The notes under the pieces: model-generated
What the model was told of the DNA's origin: nothing
Seen by the model: only the letters and a program-made list of their open reading frames with translations
Databases searched by the model: none
Part shown: positions 1 to 10,855 of the stretch, piece after piece
How the letters are laid out: every line of letters begins with the position of its first letter
Position numbering within the stretch: position 1 is the first letter of the stretch
Assembly (NCBI GenBank): GCA_037951105.1
Contig: JBAMJV010010565.1
Coordinates: 1 to 64,000 of the forward strand
Origin: Echinarachnius parma
Lineage: Eukaryota > Echinodermata > Echinoidea > Clypeasteroida > Echinarachniidae
DNA: 64,000 bases
Reading direction: 5' to 3'
Made by a program: the position numbers and the translations under genes

Positions 1-624
1 ATCTAAGAATACTGGCAACTTTGTTTATCTGCTCTTTTTTCTTTGTTTCTTTCTTAAAGAGCATCCCTTCAGAGTAATAACAATGTTATTACAGTGTTGC
101 CAACGGGCATTGATTGAGTTTAGAGTGGTAATTCGCAATCTAAAGTAGATAACATCTACCTGTTACGCTTACATGTGCACTTATCAATTACTTCAGCACT
201 TTTTTTCGCCGTCTTTTTGTTTGTTCTAGTTTCGTTTTAGATAACTTCAAGGTAGCATTTACTCTAGCATTGTTTTTCCCCAGGGTCCTTTTGTGTTCTA
301 GTGTCTAAAAGCAAGGGTTTAAAGTAACATTTATCGTGCCTGCAAGCAAAAGACAATATCTTACTGCCAGAATTGACATAAATACATGTGTACTCATATT
401 TTTTGTCACAGAGCGTGCATTCTACATGTATGTCAGTGGGGGAGAGTGGTCGGACTGATTTTTTTTTTGCGGGGGCATTAAGTCTCTTATTGTTTTGGGC
501 AAATTATTGGGGAACATCCCCCTCCCCCCATCGCTAAGCCACTGATGTATGTCATATCAATGAAATTGAAACAATATATCCTAATTTATACTACAGATTG
601 TAAAAATGACATGAACATGCCCAT
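1..624. other. Non-coding stretch, nothing recognised
   Basis: AT-rich sequence with stops in all frames. No exon with convincing splice sites, repeat or RNA gene was seen. Confidence 0.5.
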
Positions 625-845
625 GGCCCATATTCATATAACCCTGCTAGCTTAGTTCCATGCTAAATCTGTTTCAGATCATAGCAACAAACAATTAGAG
701 TTAGTTGGTTTAGCCCCAGGTACCTACTAAGTTAACCCTAATCGGTAACTGTACAGGATCATGTGTAAAATACTAACATGTAGCCAGGTCATCCAAAATA
801 GACTTGGCATGAAACTAACCTAGCAGGGTTTTATGAATATTGGCC
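625..845. mobile_element. MITE family F, copy 1
   Basis: The ends form an imperfect inverted repeat: the left end reads GGCCCATATTCAT and the right end ATGAATATTGGCC, and both carry a CCTGCTAG/CTAGCAGG block. A second copy with the same ends lies at 39506-39752. There is no coding capacity, so this is a non-autonomous element. The superfamily is not known. It abuts family E. Confidence 0.7.
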
Positions 846-846
846 A

Positions 847-1101
847 AGGGGGGTGTTTCACAAAGATCCTAAGTTGAACTTAACTCTAAGTTGAACTTAA
901 CTCTAAGTTGGACTTAACTATTATGGAAAGCCGTCAAGGGGATTTCATGTTCTTGGTTTACAATTTATGAAAAGTCTAACATACTTGCATTTTTGCTTTT
1001 GAATATATTTCATTCCAAGGCTACAAATGGCTTTCCATAATTTTAAAGTCCAGCTTAGAGTTACTGTAAGTTCCACTTAGGATCTTTGTGAAACACCCCC
1101 C
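847..1101. mobile_element. MITE family E, copy 1
   Basis: The left end reads GGGGTGTTTCACAAAGATCC and the right end is its near-exact inverse, GGATCTTTGTGAAACACCCC. The inverted arms extend for about 70 bases. The left arm holds a short tandem repeat of AGTTGAACTTAACTCTA. A second copy lies at 38089-38395. The element is non-coding. Confidence 0.8.
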
Positions 1102-1199
1102 TGGTCTTCAAGCCCTGGAACCTCAAGATAAAATGGATTGTAAAGAGAGGTTATATAGGGTTGTGAGAGGCTTTTAGAAGCGTTGTTGAATTACAGGCA

Positions 1200-1745
1200 T
1201 TATTGCTAGATTGTATACGGGTTAGAGTGAGGAGCAATTTTGTGCTCTAATAACTAGAAAGTGTCATACGCATCTATAACGTTGATTGTGAATGGCACAG
1301 TCGTGTGAAAGAGAATACCAATTTTGCGTCCTAATAACGTGAAAGGTTTTGTACACCTTCAAAGAAGTGTATGCATGTATGGTACGACGTTGACCGTGAA
1401 TATCGTGCTAGTGTGAAAATGAGGCAATCTTGTACCCCAATAACGTGAGGGCCGTTTACACGTGTGAAACGTTTATTGTGAATGGCACGACAGTGCGTGA
1501 GTGAAGAGCAATTTGGGGTCCTACATGTAATAACGTGAAAGGTTTGTCCACATTTACGGATTTGTACGCATGTGTGACGTTTATTGTAAACAGCACATCG
1601 GTCACATTGGAGTCAAAGTGAGGCAATTGTGTATCCTAATAACGCGATGGTGGTTTAAGCGTGTTAAAACGTTGATTGTAAACAGCGCAACACACAAAAG
1701 GGGAATAGCAATTTTGTGTCCCAATAACTTGAAAGGGGACATATA
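1200..1745. repeat. Minisatellite with alternating long and short units
   Basis: Five diverged copies of a motif around GTTGATTGTGAATGGCAC start at 1281, 1389, 1471, 1579 and 1671. The spacings are 108, 82, 108 and 92 bases, so long and short units alternate and the true period is near 190-200 bp. Each unit also carries CAATTTTG and CCTAATAACGTGAAAGG. Open frames here are accidental. Confidence 0.75.
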
Positions 1746-1906
1746 CACAAGTAAAGGTTGATTTAATCAACCAACCACTTGCATTTCTTTATTTTGTCTT
1801 ACTTTAATTCTTGTTTTCCTTATCCTCTTCTTAAACCGGGCAATCTTTTTCTTATTCTCTACTTTGTTTTCTTTGTTTTTTAGCATTCTCTCTTTTTATT
1901 TGTGTT

Positions 1907-1924
1907 GGGGGGGGGGGGGGGGGG
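1907..1924. repeat. Run of 18 G
   Basis: An uninterrupted G run, one of several 18-24 base G or C homopolymers in the window. Confidence 0.95.
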
Positions 1925-2039
1925 AGGCTCTTAACCCATCTGCAATGGGAACCTAGTTAACCATGTATTGTATTAACTCTAGATGGGAAACACAAAATCT
2001 TGTTGGCAGGGGGTTAAAAAAAAAAAAATGTTAATCATT

Positions 2040-2169
2040 TTACTGTTGTATTCCTTTCCTTTTCTTTCCGTCGCTCTCTGTTTCGTAATGCACTTCCTCG
2101 ACCCCCGGAGGCTGTTCTGCCGCTGTTTGCTTGATTGCGAGGTAGGGGCCTCCGGGTATTTTGTTCCCA
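2040..2169 (-). CDS. Possible terminal exon on the minus strand, unrecognised
   Basis: On the minus strand a pyrimidine-rich TATCTCTCGTATCTTAAG acceptor is followed by about 43 open codons ending in TAA at 2040. The reading contains GGPYLAIKQTAAEQPP and then an acidic-basic tail (VEEVHYETESDGKKRK). Local GC and CpG are above the flanks, and the codons look less random than the overlapping + strand frame. There is no clear poly(A) signal and no linked upstream exon. It may be chance. Confidence 0.25.
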
Positions 2170-2293
2170 CTTAAGATACGAGAGATAGGAAAACGCTTTC
2201 GCTTATCATCATTGAGTGTATTGGAGGAAATGGGGAGATGAATAGTTGTTTGCATTGCTAGGGGGGTAGGAAAGCGGGACACTCTCCTCCCCT

Positions 2294-2314
2294 CCCCCCC
2301 CCCCCCCCCCCCCC
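2294..2314. repeat. Run of 21 C
   Basis: An uninterrupted C run inside a CT-rich stretch. Confidence 0.95.
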
Positions 2315-3137
2315 TCTCCATGTAATGCTTGCACCTGTTACTCTTAACCCTTTCTCCTGATTTGATAGAATCAAAAACAAAAACAAATAAAATTATGCCT
2401 CTAACTTTCATTACAAGACATGTTTTCTATCATCAAAGTTATCTTTGCCTACCTCTTTGCTTTAGCCCCCCGTCTTTACTACTGAACATTTGTGCCAATA
2501 TGTGCACACTTGAAGATTCTAATAATAAGCAATTATATTCTAAATTATGCCCTAGTTTTTCTAGTTGTCCTTGAATTTGTGTCTTATAGCATAATTTGTA
2601 GTGAATTATGTTCTTAAATTTACATTTTTATTACCCTCTCTCTGTCTTCGGGGGTAAACCTGATTTGATTAAACTGTTTATAAGTGAGTATTGAATTTAT
2701 ATTTTTAAAATGCAATGCTCTTCCAATAATCAAGAAAAATTTAACTTTTGAGGATAATTGAATTTGTTATATATCTGTTTGTTTTACTGCCCGTCTCATG
2801 AGCCTTTTCAATAAATAATTTGTACAGATGGAAAAAAAACATAGTTGTAACAATATATCCCATAAATATGCAAGATGGCATCAAACATGTATTTGTACTC
2901 TGTGCGCAAGTCGAAGGATCAATCTAAGACAAGCGCTCACATAAATATGATCGAACAGAGAGCTAAGGTTTCATCCGGGATTGGATTGATTGCACAGAAC
3001 CCGTGCTTGGGTTTCTCACATCACAAATGCTAAAACAACAACACCTCATTTTTGTTCATCCTGAATTTTGTGAGTTATAGAAGGGAAAGGGAGCCAGAGA
3101 TACAGTCATTTAGCGAATGGGGGGAGTGGGTAATTAT
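2315..3137. other. Non-coding stretch, nothing recognised
   Basis: AT-rich, with short accidental open frames only. An AATAAA at about 2810 has no exon in front of it. Confidence 0.5.
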
Positions 3138-3332
3138 CAACATCATCATCATCATCATCATCTTCATCGTCATTGTTTTCATCATTATCACCATGGCCAT
3201 CATCGTCGTCGTTGTCATCGTCATCATCATCATCATCATCATTGTCATCATCATCATCACTACCTTAATAATCATCATCGTCATCACTTTCATCATCACC
3301 ACAACCTCCACCATCATCATCATCATCATTAA
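3138..3332. repeat. Imperfect (ATC)n microsatellite
   Basis: About 190 bases of CATCAT units with G and C substitutions. It makes spurious poly-His, poly-Ile and poly-Met frames on both strands and is not coding. Confidence 0.95.
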
Positions 3333-3479
3333 CATTTATATCCTCCTTTAAGATATCTTCATATTTTCATTATCACCATCACGTTTGTTCATCTTTCTCT
3401 CATGGGGTACCATGTTCCCCCCCTCTCTTCCTCACCCCCTTTGCCCCCATCTCTGCTGACCCTGCCTCCATCACTGCAG

Positions 3480-3565
3480 AGAGATGAGGAAGAACAGTCA
3501 TGCAGACAGTCAGATGAAATACAAGAGGAATATGGTGCCAATTGTCTCACCAAAATGTCACTCGG
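3480..3565 (+). CDS. Candidate exon A of a + strand gene, unrecognised
   Basis: A very good acceptor (long C/T tract ending TCCATCACTGCAG) precedes a GC-richer open segment. Two frames stay open. Entered in phase 0 it reads RDEEEQSCRQSDEIQEEYG and onward. Entered with two carried bases it reads EMRKNSHADSQMKYKRN and onward, and a weak GTGGCC donor after 3565 would then leave one base, which is what exon 10176-10269 needs. If no donor is used the phase-0 frame ends at 3623, giving a terminal exon. Acceptor quality is the main support; the donor is poor. Confidence 0.35.
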
Positions 3566-4040
3566 GTGGCCACAGACCTTTTTTACAAACTTATATTCAT
3601 CAAAAATGTACATCTATATTTGAACTGTAGTCATACATGATGCATACTGAATAATTAATTTCCATCAAAATTGTCTCGCAAACTAAGGGTCCGGGTGCCA
3701 TTTGAGTACCTTGTGAGAAATCACATCAAGTTTTCATTCTTATAGTTTCAAGATTTATAATTTCAGTTGCACCGCTAGTGCATTTGTATCACCCCATCAC
3801 TCATTCAACAAAATTAAATGAATGTTCCCTCTCCTTACTCCTCATATCTGTTCCTTTTGTCATCATTTCTATTTCCTTCTTTTGTCCACTTTTTCATCCT
3901 TCTCGTACAGATCTCCTTTCTCCTCACATTATTCTCTTTCATATCACCATTTTTTGTTCTCCTAAATTTCTCCCCCTTCATCTTTCACCCTCTTTTCTTC
4001 ACCATTCTCTTTTTTTCTCCTACTACTCCTCATATTATTA
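3566..4040. other. Non-coding stretch, pyrimidine-rich at its end
   Basis: Nothing gene-like. The last 200 bases are C/T-rich and lead into the next ATC tract. Confidence 0.5.
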
Positions 4041-4041
4041 C

Positions 4042-4077
<36 letters not shown>

Positions 4078-4264
4078 TATCATTATCGGTATCGTCATCA
4101 TCATCATCATCATTATCAGTATTGTTGTCATCATCATCATCATCATCGTCATCAGTGTCTTCTTCTACATTTTTGTCTTCATCATCATCATTATCGTCTT
4201 CATCCTCATCATCATCATCATATTCATTATCATTGTCACTGTCATCATCATCATCATCATCATT
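4041..4264. repeat. Imperfect (ATC)n microsatellite
   Basis: Same type as 3138-3332, about 220 bases. The overlapping 200-codon open frame is low-complexity His/Ile/Ser and not a gene. Confidence 0.95.
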
Positions 4265-4352
4265 TCTTTTCTTTCTGGTTCCTTATTTTGATTTCATCCC
4301 CAACATTCTTCACCATAGCCTCCTTTGAACATATCCAAACAGTTTTATTCTT

Positions 4353-4378
4353 GCCTCTCTCTCTCTCTCTCTCTCTCT
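4353..4378. repeat. (CT)n dinucleotide repeat
   Basis: About 13 CT units. Confidence 0.9.
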
Positions 4379-4632
4379 AGTTATATTTTATTTCTCTTGT
4401 ATATTTGTATGTAATCGTGACAAACTGTCTCTGTCGCCACAGACATAATCTTTTTATTATTTCCCTAAATAATTCCATCTCCATGCTACTCACACATTTT
4501 TGACATGTCATCTTCCTGTGAGTCAGTTTGATTTATGAATCAGATGGTAGTTTTTTTTCCATGTGGGAGTGAATAAAACATTATATGAATACTAAAAACT
4601 TGTTTTATATTTCATATGTTTTATGTTTATAT

Positions 4633-4714
4633 TTACCCCTTGTTTTAATACGGAACCGGATGGGCTGTGTACAAAGTCTACAGGGATTTCAGAATCTCAA
4701 AGGGAAGGGGTTAA
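4633..4714. mobile_element. TTAA-bounded small element, family B
   Basis: Starts TTACCCCTTG, ends AAGGGGTTAA and contains ACAAAGTCTACAGGGATTTC. It matches the B consensus seen about twelve times in the window. Confidence 0.75.
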
Positions 4715-4808
4715 TTAAGCTACTGAAGACTATTCAGTTTGGGTATAACATGCATTCTCCGTGGACCTAAGCCCTAGCATTTTCAAAATGTTTTGAACAG
4801 GTTAAATA
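4715..4808. mobile_element. TTAA-bounded small element, family A, degraded
   Basis: Carries the family A block ATAACATGCATTCTCC and ends GGTTAA. It directly follows the B copy and shares the TTAA. Confidence 0.5.
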
Positions 4809-5000
4809 ACACATGAATACAGGTTTATTTTAAACTGCAACTTTATTAGGCACTGTGTCATTAATGATTTATAAAGAATGGAATGTGATCTGAATCGCAT
4901 CATGAAGTCTGCCCACATAAAGAAACTGTAGGATGCATATTAGGTAACAGAGGATAAGTTGTACAGCATATGCCTTTGTGAAGACCATGATCGCAGCAAC

Positions 5001-5145
5001 AACGATGATGGTGGTGGTGTAGTTGGTGATGATGATGATGATGATCACAATGACGATGACGATAACGATACCGATAACGATTATGATAATGATAATGATA
5101 ATGACGATGATGATGATGACGACGAGGACGATGATGACGATGATA
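5001..5145. repeat. Imperfect (GAT)n microsatellite
   Basis: About 140 bases of GATGAT with A and C changes. The acidic poly-Asp frame is spurious. Confidence 0.95.
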
Positions 5146-5537
5146 TATTAATCTGTTTCCTCCACAATTTTGAAATGTTAAAATCCATATAGAACTGCCA
5201 GGTCCCAATTGGCAATGGGTTAGCCCATTCAGGAAAAATGAAAATAATATTGAAAATAATCGTAGTAGTCTGAGGAGGATGCATGTTCCACCTAAATTAA
5301 ATAATCTTGAATGGATTAACACATTCAGATCTTATCTCGAAAAAATACTTGTGTAGGAGTCTATGAAGAATGCATTTTATAACTAGATCAAATAGTTTTC
5401 ATTGAGTCAGTCAAATTTAATGTGCGCTAAAAGGAAATAAGTCCACTCGATTTGATTTGTTTATCTGTGTTGACACAGACAAGTTAATAGACTTAATTAA
5501 TTGATATAGTTGTTGAATGACTCATACAGTGTTAAAA

Positions 5538-5785
5538 GCCCGGTCACATATCACTGGATAACGTAAACGGATGCCCGACGAATAGAAATTGAAAACAAAA
5601 TCAAATTACCCGGTGGAGAAAGTCGTCTCCATTGCTTCATGCACAAAACATTCCGCCGGATAGAACAACGCACATCATCTGACAAGGAACGGACAAGAAA
5701 AGCGTACGAACGGAGACAAACGGATTGAAAATTTTACTTTCAGTGGGGCATCTGTTTACGCCATCCAGTGATATGTGACCAGGCC
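5538..5785. mobile_element. MITE family L, copy 1
   Basis: Ends are GCCCGGTCACATATCACTGG and CCAGTGATATGTGACCAGGC. About 248 bp, non-coding. Two more copies lie at 7844-8079 and 18900-19135. The target duplication is ambiguous: TTAA or a 3-bp TWA both fit this copy. Confidence 0.85.
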
Positions 5786-5873
5786 TTAAATCAGTACAAG
5801 ATTGCCAGTAATGTTTACTGAGACCTAGGTAATGACAGTTAGTGGTGTATTTTAACAACCCCTAGACTCATTT

Positions 5874-5953
5874 AACCCGTTCCCTTCGAGATTCTGAATT
5901 CCCCATAGACTTTGTACATAGCCCTCTTGGTTCCCATAGACAAGGGGTTAAAG
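5874..5953. mobile_element. TTAA-bounded small element, family B
   Basis: Reverse orientation: TTTAACCCGTTCCCTTCGAG to CAAGGGGTTAA, with the core CCCCATAGACTTTGTACATA. Confidence 0.85.
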
Positions 5954-7524
5954 GGGTAGTTTAGTTTTGGTAAGGCTGAACTTTAGTAGCCAAAACCTGC
6001 ACAGTAACATTATAAACTAATAGTTATAACTCCACCACGCTCGAAATGTATACAAAATTACAAACGACTAAGTAAAAAGCCTGTTATCATTCAAAAAGAG
6101 CCATTAAAACACAAGAGGGCGTTTTTTAAAAAGGCATTGGTTTCAACCATTTTTCATACTAAATTATGCATGTGATGTTTTATTGATATAATGATTAACT
6201 AGCGAGATCATCAACAACTATTTTAAAAAACGCTTTTGAAAATTTTGAAAAAAGTGCAAGCATTTTTTTATTTTTTTCTAAAAATCTAATTATTTGGGCC
6301 CCAAATAATTATAAGATCAGATATATTTATTGATATTTCAGCCGTTTCTGGATCGATTTTGACCAAATAAAGTTTATTCTGCCATTAAAATTGCATGTTC
6401 TCTCAAATTCGACACTCAGTTTTTCATTACCTCACAAACAAATTGTGATGTGCAGCGCCCTCTCAACCAAAACCCCTTTAACACAGCATATAAGCTTTTT
6501 CCCCATTCGTTATTTGATATTAAGTATTGCCAATCGCAAGTTATTACAAGCTTAATGTTTCTCCTATTCACTTATTGATAAGTATTGTCAATTGCAAATC
6601 AATTTGTTTTAACCCATTCAGGACTGGTTTAACAAATATTTGGGCTTGGGTCTATAGAGAATACATGTTATAGCAGTCCTGAATGGGTTAATGTATCTCC
6701 TATTCACTTATTGATAAGTATTGCGATTATGCAAAGTAATTTGTTTTTTAACCCGTTAAGAATTTGCTCAGAAAATACCCTGAGCGCTGAAGTGTATGGA
6801 GAATACGTGTTTTTCTCCAAACAAAAATTCACAGTCGTTATGATTGATTGATGGCATTTCTTTGGATCTAGGATTTTGTTTTCAAGAATTATGAATATAA
6901 TGAATAATAAATTATAAGAAATAAAGAAGTTCCAATCTTTTAATCGAGTTGATGATCAAGTTTCAAAAGAAGTCTTACATTTAGCTGTAAGACTTTTACA
7001 AAGTGTACTTTTGATTTTTGCATACCAGAATTGTACTCATATGTCCCATGATTGCTTAACTGAAAGAGCCCCCTCTATCATTTGGATTTAGACAGCAATT
7101 AGTCCTTACTACACTGGAACTACTTTTGTACAGATGATTTTTAAGGATCAATTTTTGTAATCAGTTTTACTTAAAATCATTTACTAGTACATGATTGTAA
7201 ATGATGTTACACAACCACACCAAACTAAATTTTACATTTGTAAGCTTCAAGGTTGGTTAATAAAATCCATGAGATATATTTCAAATTTATGAAGAATGAA
7301 AAGTGGTAAGTGATACTTGAACTGATTCCCTAACTTTGCAACTCCTATACAGTATATGGAGTTGAATTAAATGTTGGTTTATTTATCAATCACTGAATAA
7401 AAAGTCCAAAGACTAAAATAAGTCAGTATACGATGTAAGAACGTTTACAAAAATAAAGTAGAAAACATGGAATATATATACATAATTAATAAGTTATTCA
7501 AAATAAGTTAAAGAACTACTACAT
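5954..7524. other. Non-coding stretch with one small repeat
   Basis: AT-rich. The motif ATTCACTTATTGATAAGTATTG recurs near 6566 and 6704 on either side of the family A element, a short local duplication. No exon or RNA gene recognised. Confidence 0.5.
6608..6692. mobile_element. TTAA-bounded small element, family A
   Basis: TTAACCCATTCAGGACTGG on the left and CAGTCCTGAATGGGTTAA on the right form a near-perfect terminal inverted repeat around GGTCTATAGAGAATACATG. It is a clean example of the family. Confidence 0.85.
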
Positions 7525-7709
7525 TGCCCACTATGTTCCCATAGGCAATGGGTTAACCTGTTCCCTACCAGATTTCATATTACCCATAGAGTCAATACAG
7601 GGCCGACCAGGCTCCCATAGGCAATGGGTTGACCTGTTCCCTACCAGATTTCATATTACCCATAGAGTCAATACAGGGCCCACCAGGTTCCCATAGCCAA
7701 TTGGTTAAC
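7525..7709. repeat. Tandem family C elements, about 2.4 copies
   Basis: A partial copy and two full copies in the same orientation are joined at shared GGGTTAACC or GGGTTGACC junctions. Each carries CCCATAGAGTCAATACAGGG. Confidence 0.8.
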
Positions 7710-7783
7710 CTTCTCTAATGTTTATCAAAGGAAAAGATTAGCCTGAAATACATTTCAAAACAATGATTATTATATTATAGTCC

Positions 7784-8267
7784 ATTGAAAGAGAGAAGGG
7801 CGCTAAGTCACATTTTAATACTTCTGAGATAATCATGTCCTTAGGCCTGGTCACATATCACTGGATAGCGTTAACAGATGACCGACAGAGAGTAACATTT
7901 TCAATACGTTTGTCTCCATTTGTATGTGTTTCTTGTACGTTTCTTGTCGGGCGATATACGTTGTTCTATCCGGCGGAATGATTTGTGCATGGAGAAATTG
8001 GAGACGACTTTCACTAACGGAAAATTTGATTTTGCAAATTTTCTATTCTATTCTATTCTATGATATATGTGACCGGGCCTTTAGTTGGGTAGCCTTGTAG
8101 AAACCCAGAAACCCAATATAGCTTTCTCTGATTTTGATGAATATTTCTAAATAATCATTATAAATCTAAAAATTTGACAACACATACATAAGGCTCCAAT
8201 TTACAAGATGGTGCGCAGAACTCAATTTAGCCGAAAATCGACTTAACGCCCTTCTTACTCTCACCCG
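7784..8267. mobile_element. MITE family J, interrupted
   Basis: The left end AGAGAGAAGGGCGCTAAGTC is the inverse of the right end ACTTAACGCCCTTCTTACTC. A family L element sits inside at 7844-8079. Another J copy (57982-58165) shares the internal block reading TAGCCTTGTAGAAACC, which supports the boundaries. Confidence 0.7.
7844..8079. mobile_element. MITE family L, copy 2, nested in family J
   Basis: Starts GGCCTGGTCACATATCACTGG and ends ATATGTGACCGGGCC. A TATTC pentamer is repeated four times before the right end, where the other copies have a single unit. Confidence 0.85.
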
Positions 8268-8461
8268 ACATTATGCGCTAAGCAAGAGAAGATAATGCAC
8301 CCGTAAGCAATCTAAGTACTTAGCCATTAATAAGCCATATCTTCTTGTAACCTATGATAAATAGAAATGTGCTCATTATATACTCTACAAATGACCGTGT
8401 AATATCTCAATTTGACAATTGCCATTTAGAATGATGCTTGTTGTAGAGAGAGTTTAGAAAT

Positions 8462-8543
8462 TAACCCATTCCCTACAAGATTTTGCAATTCACATCTAGT
8501 GTTGGTACAGTGTCCACCATGTTCCGATAGACAATGGGTTAAT
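8462..8543. mobile_element. TTAA-bounded small element, family C
   Basis: TTAACCCATTCCCTACAAG to GACAATGGGTTAA. Reverse orientation, diverged. Confidence 0.7.
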
Positions 8544-8854
8544 GTCTTGATACTGTATTTAGACTATTGGAAGACATAGACAACATGTACTGACTGCATG
8601 TATGATGTACGGAAGGTTACTATGCAGATCCCCGTCTTGCAAGACTCTTCACATGCTGGAGCAACTGAGCATAAAATTATTGTAATGAAATTGTGGCAGA
8701 AATGTGTGTGTTTCTTCACGCATGGTTTATCATGGCATGTTGAGGTGGCAATTTCATTATGATACTGCCTGCCCCTATACCACTGCCAAGGACATTACCT
8801 TTTTACTCAGTTTAATTGAGATCATTTTGTTGTTTTGTGAACATTTGCATTGTT

Positions 8855-9140
8855 TTTTAAAAAGACAGCTTCTGCTTAAAGGAGCATAAAATGTGAAGTT
8901 TGGTTAAATTTTCAAATGTTTAATCCATTTAATGAAGATCATGTTCTAATGTGTATATATTTGCACTTTTTGAAGAAGACAGCTTCTGCTGAAAGAGCAC
9001 AAAACATGAAGTTTGGTTAAATATTCAAATGTTTAATTTGTTTAATGTTTTAGTTTGTGTGTGTGTGTGTACACTACATATTGCACTTTTTAAATACGGC
9101 ACTTTGCGCTTAATTGAGCACAATATTATGAAGTGCACAT
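8855..9140. repeat. Diverged tandem repeat, about 113-bp unit
   Basis: AAGACAGCTTCTGCT...AAGTTTGGTTAAAT...TTCAAATGTTTAAT occurs twice, with a third worn copy starting near 9095 (CACTTTGCGCTTAATTGAGC). The rest of 8544-9185 shows nothing. Confidence 0.6.
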
Positions 9141-9185
9141 TTTGTTGAAGAATGGTACATAATTTTAATCCTATAATCTTTTTCT

Positions 9186-9287
9186 TTAACCTGTCCAAGA
9201 CTATTTGATTTTAGACTAATATGTTTTCTCCATAGACCTCTGCCGGATGGTAAAGCACATATTATGGTCCAGTCCTAAAGGGCTTAA
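9186..9287. mobile_element. TTAA-bounded small element, family A, diverged
   Basis: TTTAACCTGTCCAAGAC to AGTCCTAAAGGGCTTAA around TTCTCCATAGACCTC. Confidence 0.6.
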
Positions 9288-9291
9288 CACA

Positions 9292-9666
9292 TTAAAGGGA
9301 CTAAGTAACATTGTCCAAATCCTCAAAATCCAATTGAAATTCTAGCGGTTCCCTCTTACCTTGTTGTATTCTTATCAACAACAAAATCATGGGACAGGTT
9401 TCAGTTTTTCAAATTTCCCTTTAGTTAAAAATATATTTATGATTGAAGTGTTCAGATGTCAAATTATCCAACGGATCGTCAGAACCGTGTACAAAGTGAG
9501 TGCAATGAGTTGGTGAATGTCACTTTGCATTTTTGCTCAATACTCGGCCATATAAAGTCCATTTAACTTTAAATTTTCACACAACACCTAGTGGACATAA
9601 AGATAACAATAATATATATTGTATCAACCACTCATCACTTTTTGCAAAGTTACTAGATCTCTTTAA
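9292..9666. mobile_element. Family D element, copy 1, full length
   Basis: Starts TTAAAGGGACTAAGTAAC and ends GTTACTAGATCTCTTTAA, giving an inverted repeat of about 14 bp bounded by TTAA. About 375 bp, non-coding. Internal landmarks are TACCTTGTTGTATTC and TTTCAAATTTCCCTTT. Other copies are at 18212, 24549 (partial), 36757 (split), 46091 and 59925 (reverse, partial). Confidence 0.85.
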
Positions 9667-10175
9667 GTAATAATCGAGTTTCTTTTATGGATTTGAATTC
9701 AGAAATTATTTCTTCTACCAAATCATTTGATTAAAGTGATAACAAAATGTAATATATATGCAAAAAATTTAATATAACTTTGACCCCCCCCCCCCCCCCC
9801 CCCCCCCACACACACACAGAACTTGAACAACTGCAACAAAAACAAGTTCAATTAATCTAAAATCATACCACAAATCCAGAATGGTCTAAATCAGTTTTTG
9901 TTATACCAAGCCATCTAGCAAGAATTTTGAATACATGTGTTTTCTATGAATGTTACAAATCGTTATCGATTTGTTTTATTTTTTTATTTTTTATTCTTGT
10001 TTCCTAATTCACAGACTTTGGCAATATGAAGACTGTGAAGATGAAAAAGTTATTTTATTTGAAAATACATAATCTGTACATATTTCTATTGAGACCTAAC
10101 TGCTTCCAGCACAGTTTCCAAAATGTAATAATCTGTTTCTTTACATTTGCTTCTATTTTATTTCCCCATATCCAG
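9667..10175. other. Putative intron sequence before exon 10176
   Basis: AT-rich. Contains C24 at 9784-9807 and a possible extra acceptor, TTCCTAATTCACAG, at 9993-10010. That acceptor opens onto a short frame (LWQYEDCEDEKVILFENT then stop in phase 2) with no usable donor. Confidence 0.4.
9784..9807. repeat. Run of 24 C followed by (CA)n
   Basis: An uninterrupted C run, then about seven CA units. Confidence 0.95.
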
Positions 10176-10269
10176 ATAACCACAACAAGAAGAAAGTGAC
10201 AAGGAGTAAATCGTGCATCCCCTCAACGGCTGTCAAAATCCCTCATTCCAGTGAAGGCCAGATTCCAGA
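10176..10269 (+). CDS. Internal coding exon B, protein not recognised
   Basis: A 94-base exon with a strong acceptor (TTTTATTTCCCCATATCCAG) and a near-consensus donor (CCAGA then GTAAGTG). Only one of three frames is open. It enters with one carried base, reads 30 codons and leaves two bases. The peptide is basic then Ser/Pro-rich: NHNKKKVTRSKSCIPSTAVK followed by IPHSSEGQIP. TRSKS is a plausible basophilic kinase site. GC is well above the flanks. It fits downstream of candidate exon A (one base carried) and upstream of exon 44735-44806 (two bases carried). The family is unknown. Confidence 0.55.
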
Positions 10270-10349
10270 GTAAGTGAAATTATTGATCCTCTCTTCAAAC
10301 TAATCACTTTTGTAACAACTGCATGCACACATGCAATGAGAGTTGTGGG

Positions 10350-10473
10350 CAGATGATTAGGATGATGATAATGATGATGAAGATGAAGAAGATGATGATA
10401 ATGATGATAACGATGATGAAGATGAAGATGATGTCTGATGATGATGGTGGTGGTGATGATGATGATGATGATT

Positions 10474-10511
<38 letters not shown>

Positions 10512-10855
10512 GACGATGATGATGATGATGACGAAGATGATGATGTTGATGATGATGATGATGATGATGAAGATGATGGTGATGATAATGATGAAGATGG
10601 AGATGATGATATTGATGATGATGATGAAGATGATGATGATGAAGACGATGATGATGATGACGAAGATGATGATGTTGATGATGAAGATGATGATGATGAA
10701 GATGATGGTGATGATAATGATGAAGATGGAGATGATGATGTTGATGATGATGATGAAGATGATGATGATGATGGTGATGATAATGATGAAGATGGAGATG
10801 ATGATGTTGATGATGATGATGATGATGATGATGATGACGACAATGACAACAGGAA
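10350..10855. repeat. Long imperfect (GAT)n microsatellite, 5' partner of a duplication
   Basis: About 500 bases of GATGAT with recurring internal variants (GATGGTGATGATAATGATGA occurs several times), so it grew by duplication of larger blocks. The Asp- and Met-rich frames of about 200 codons are not genes. It lies about 80 bases inside the intron after exon B. Confidence 0.95.

Noticed and set aside
3778..4380. 200-codon His-rich frame and shadows
   Set aside because: ATC repeat with C/T-rich flanks; no splice or homology support.
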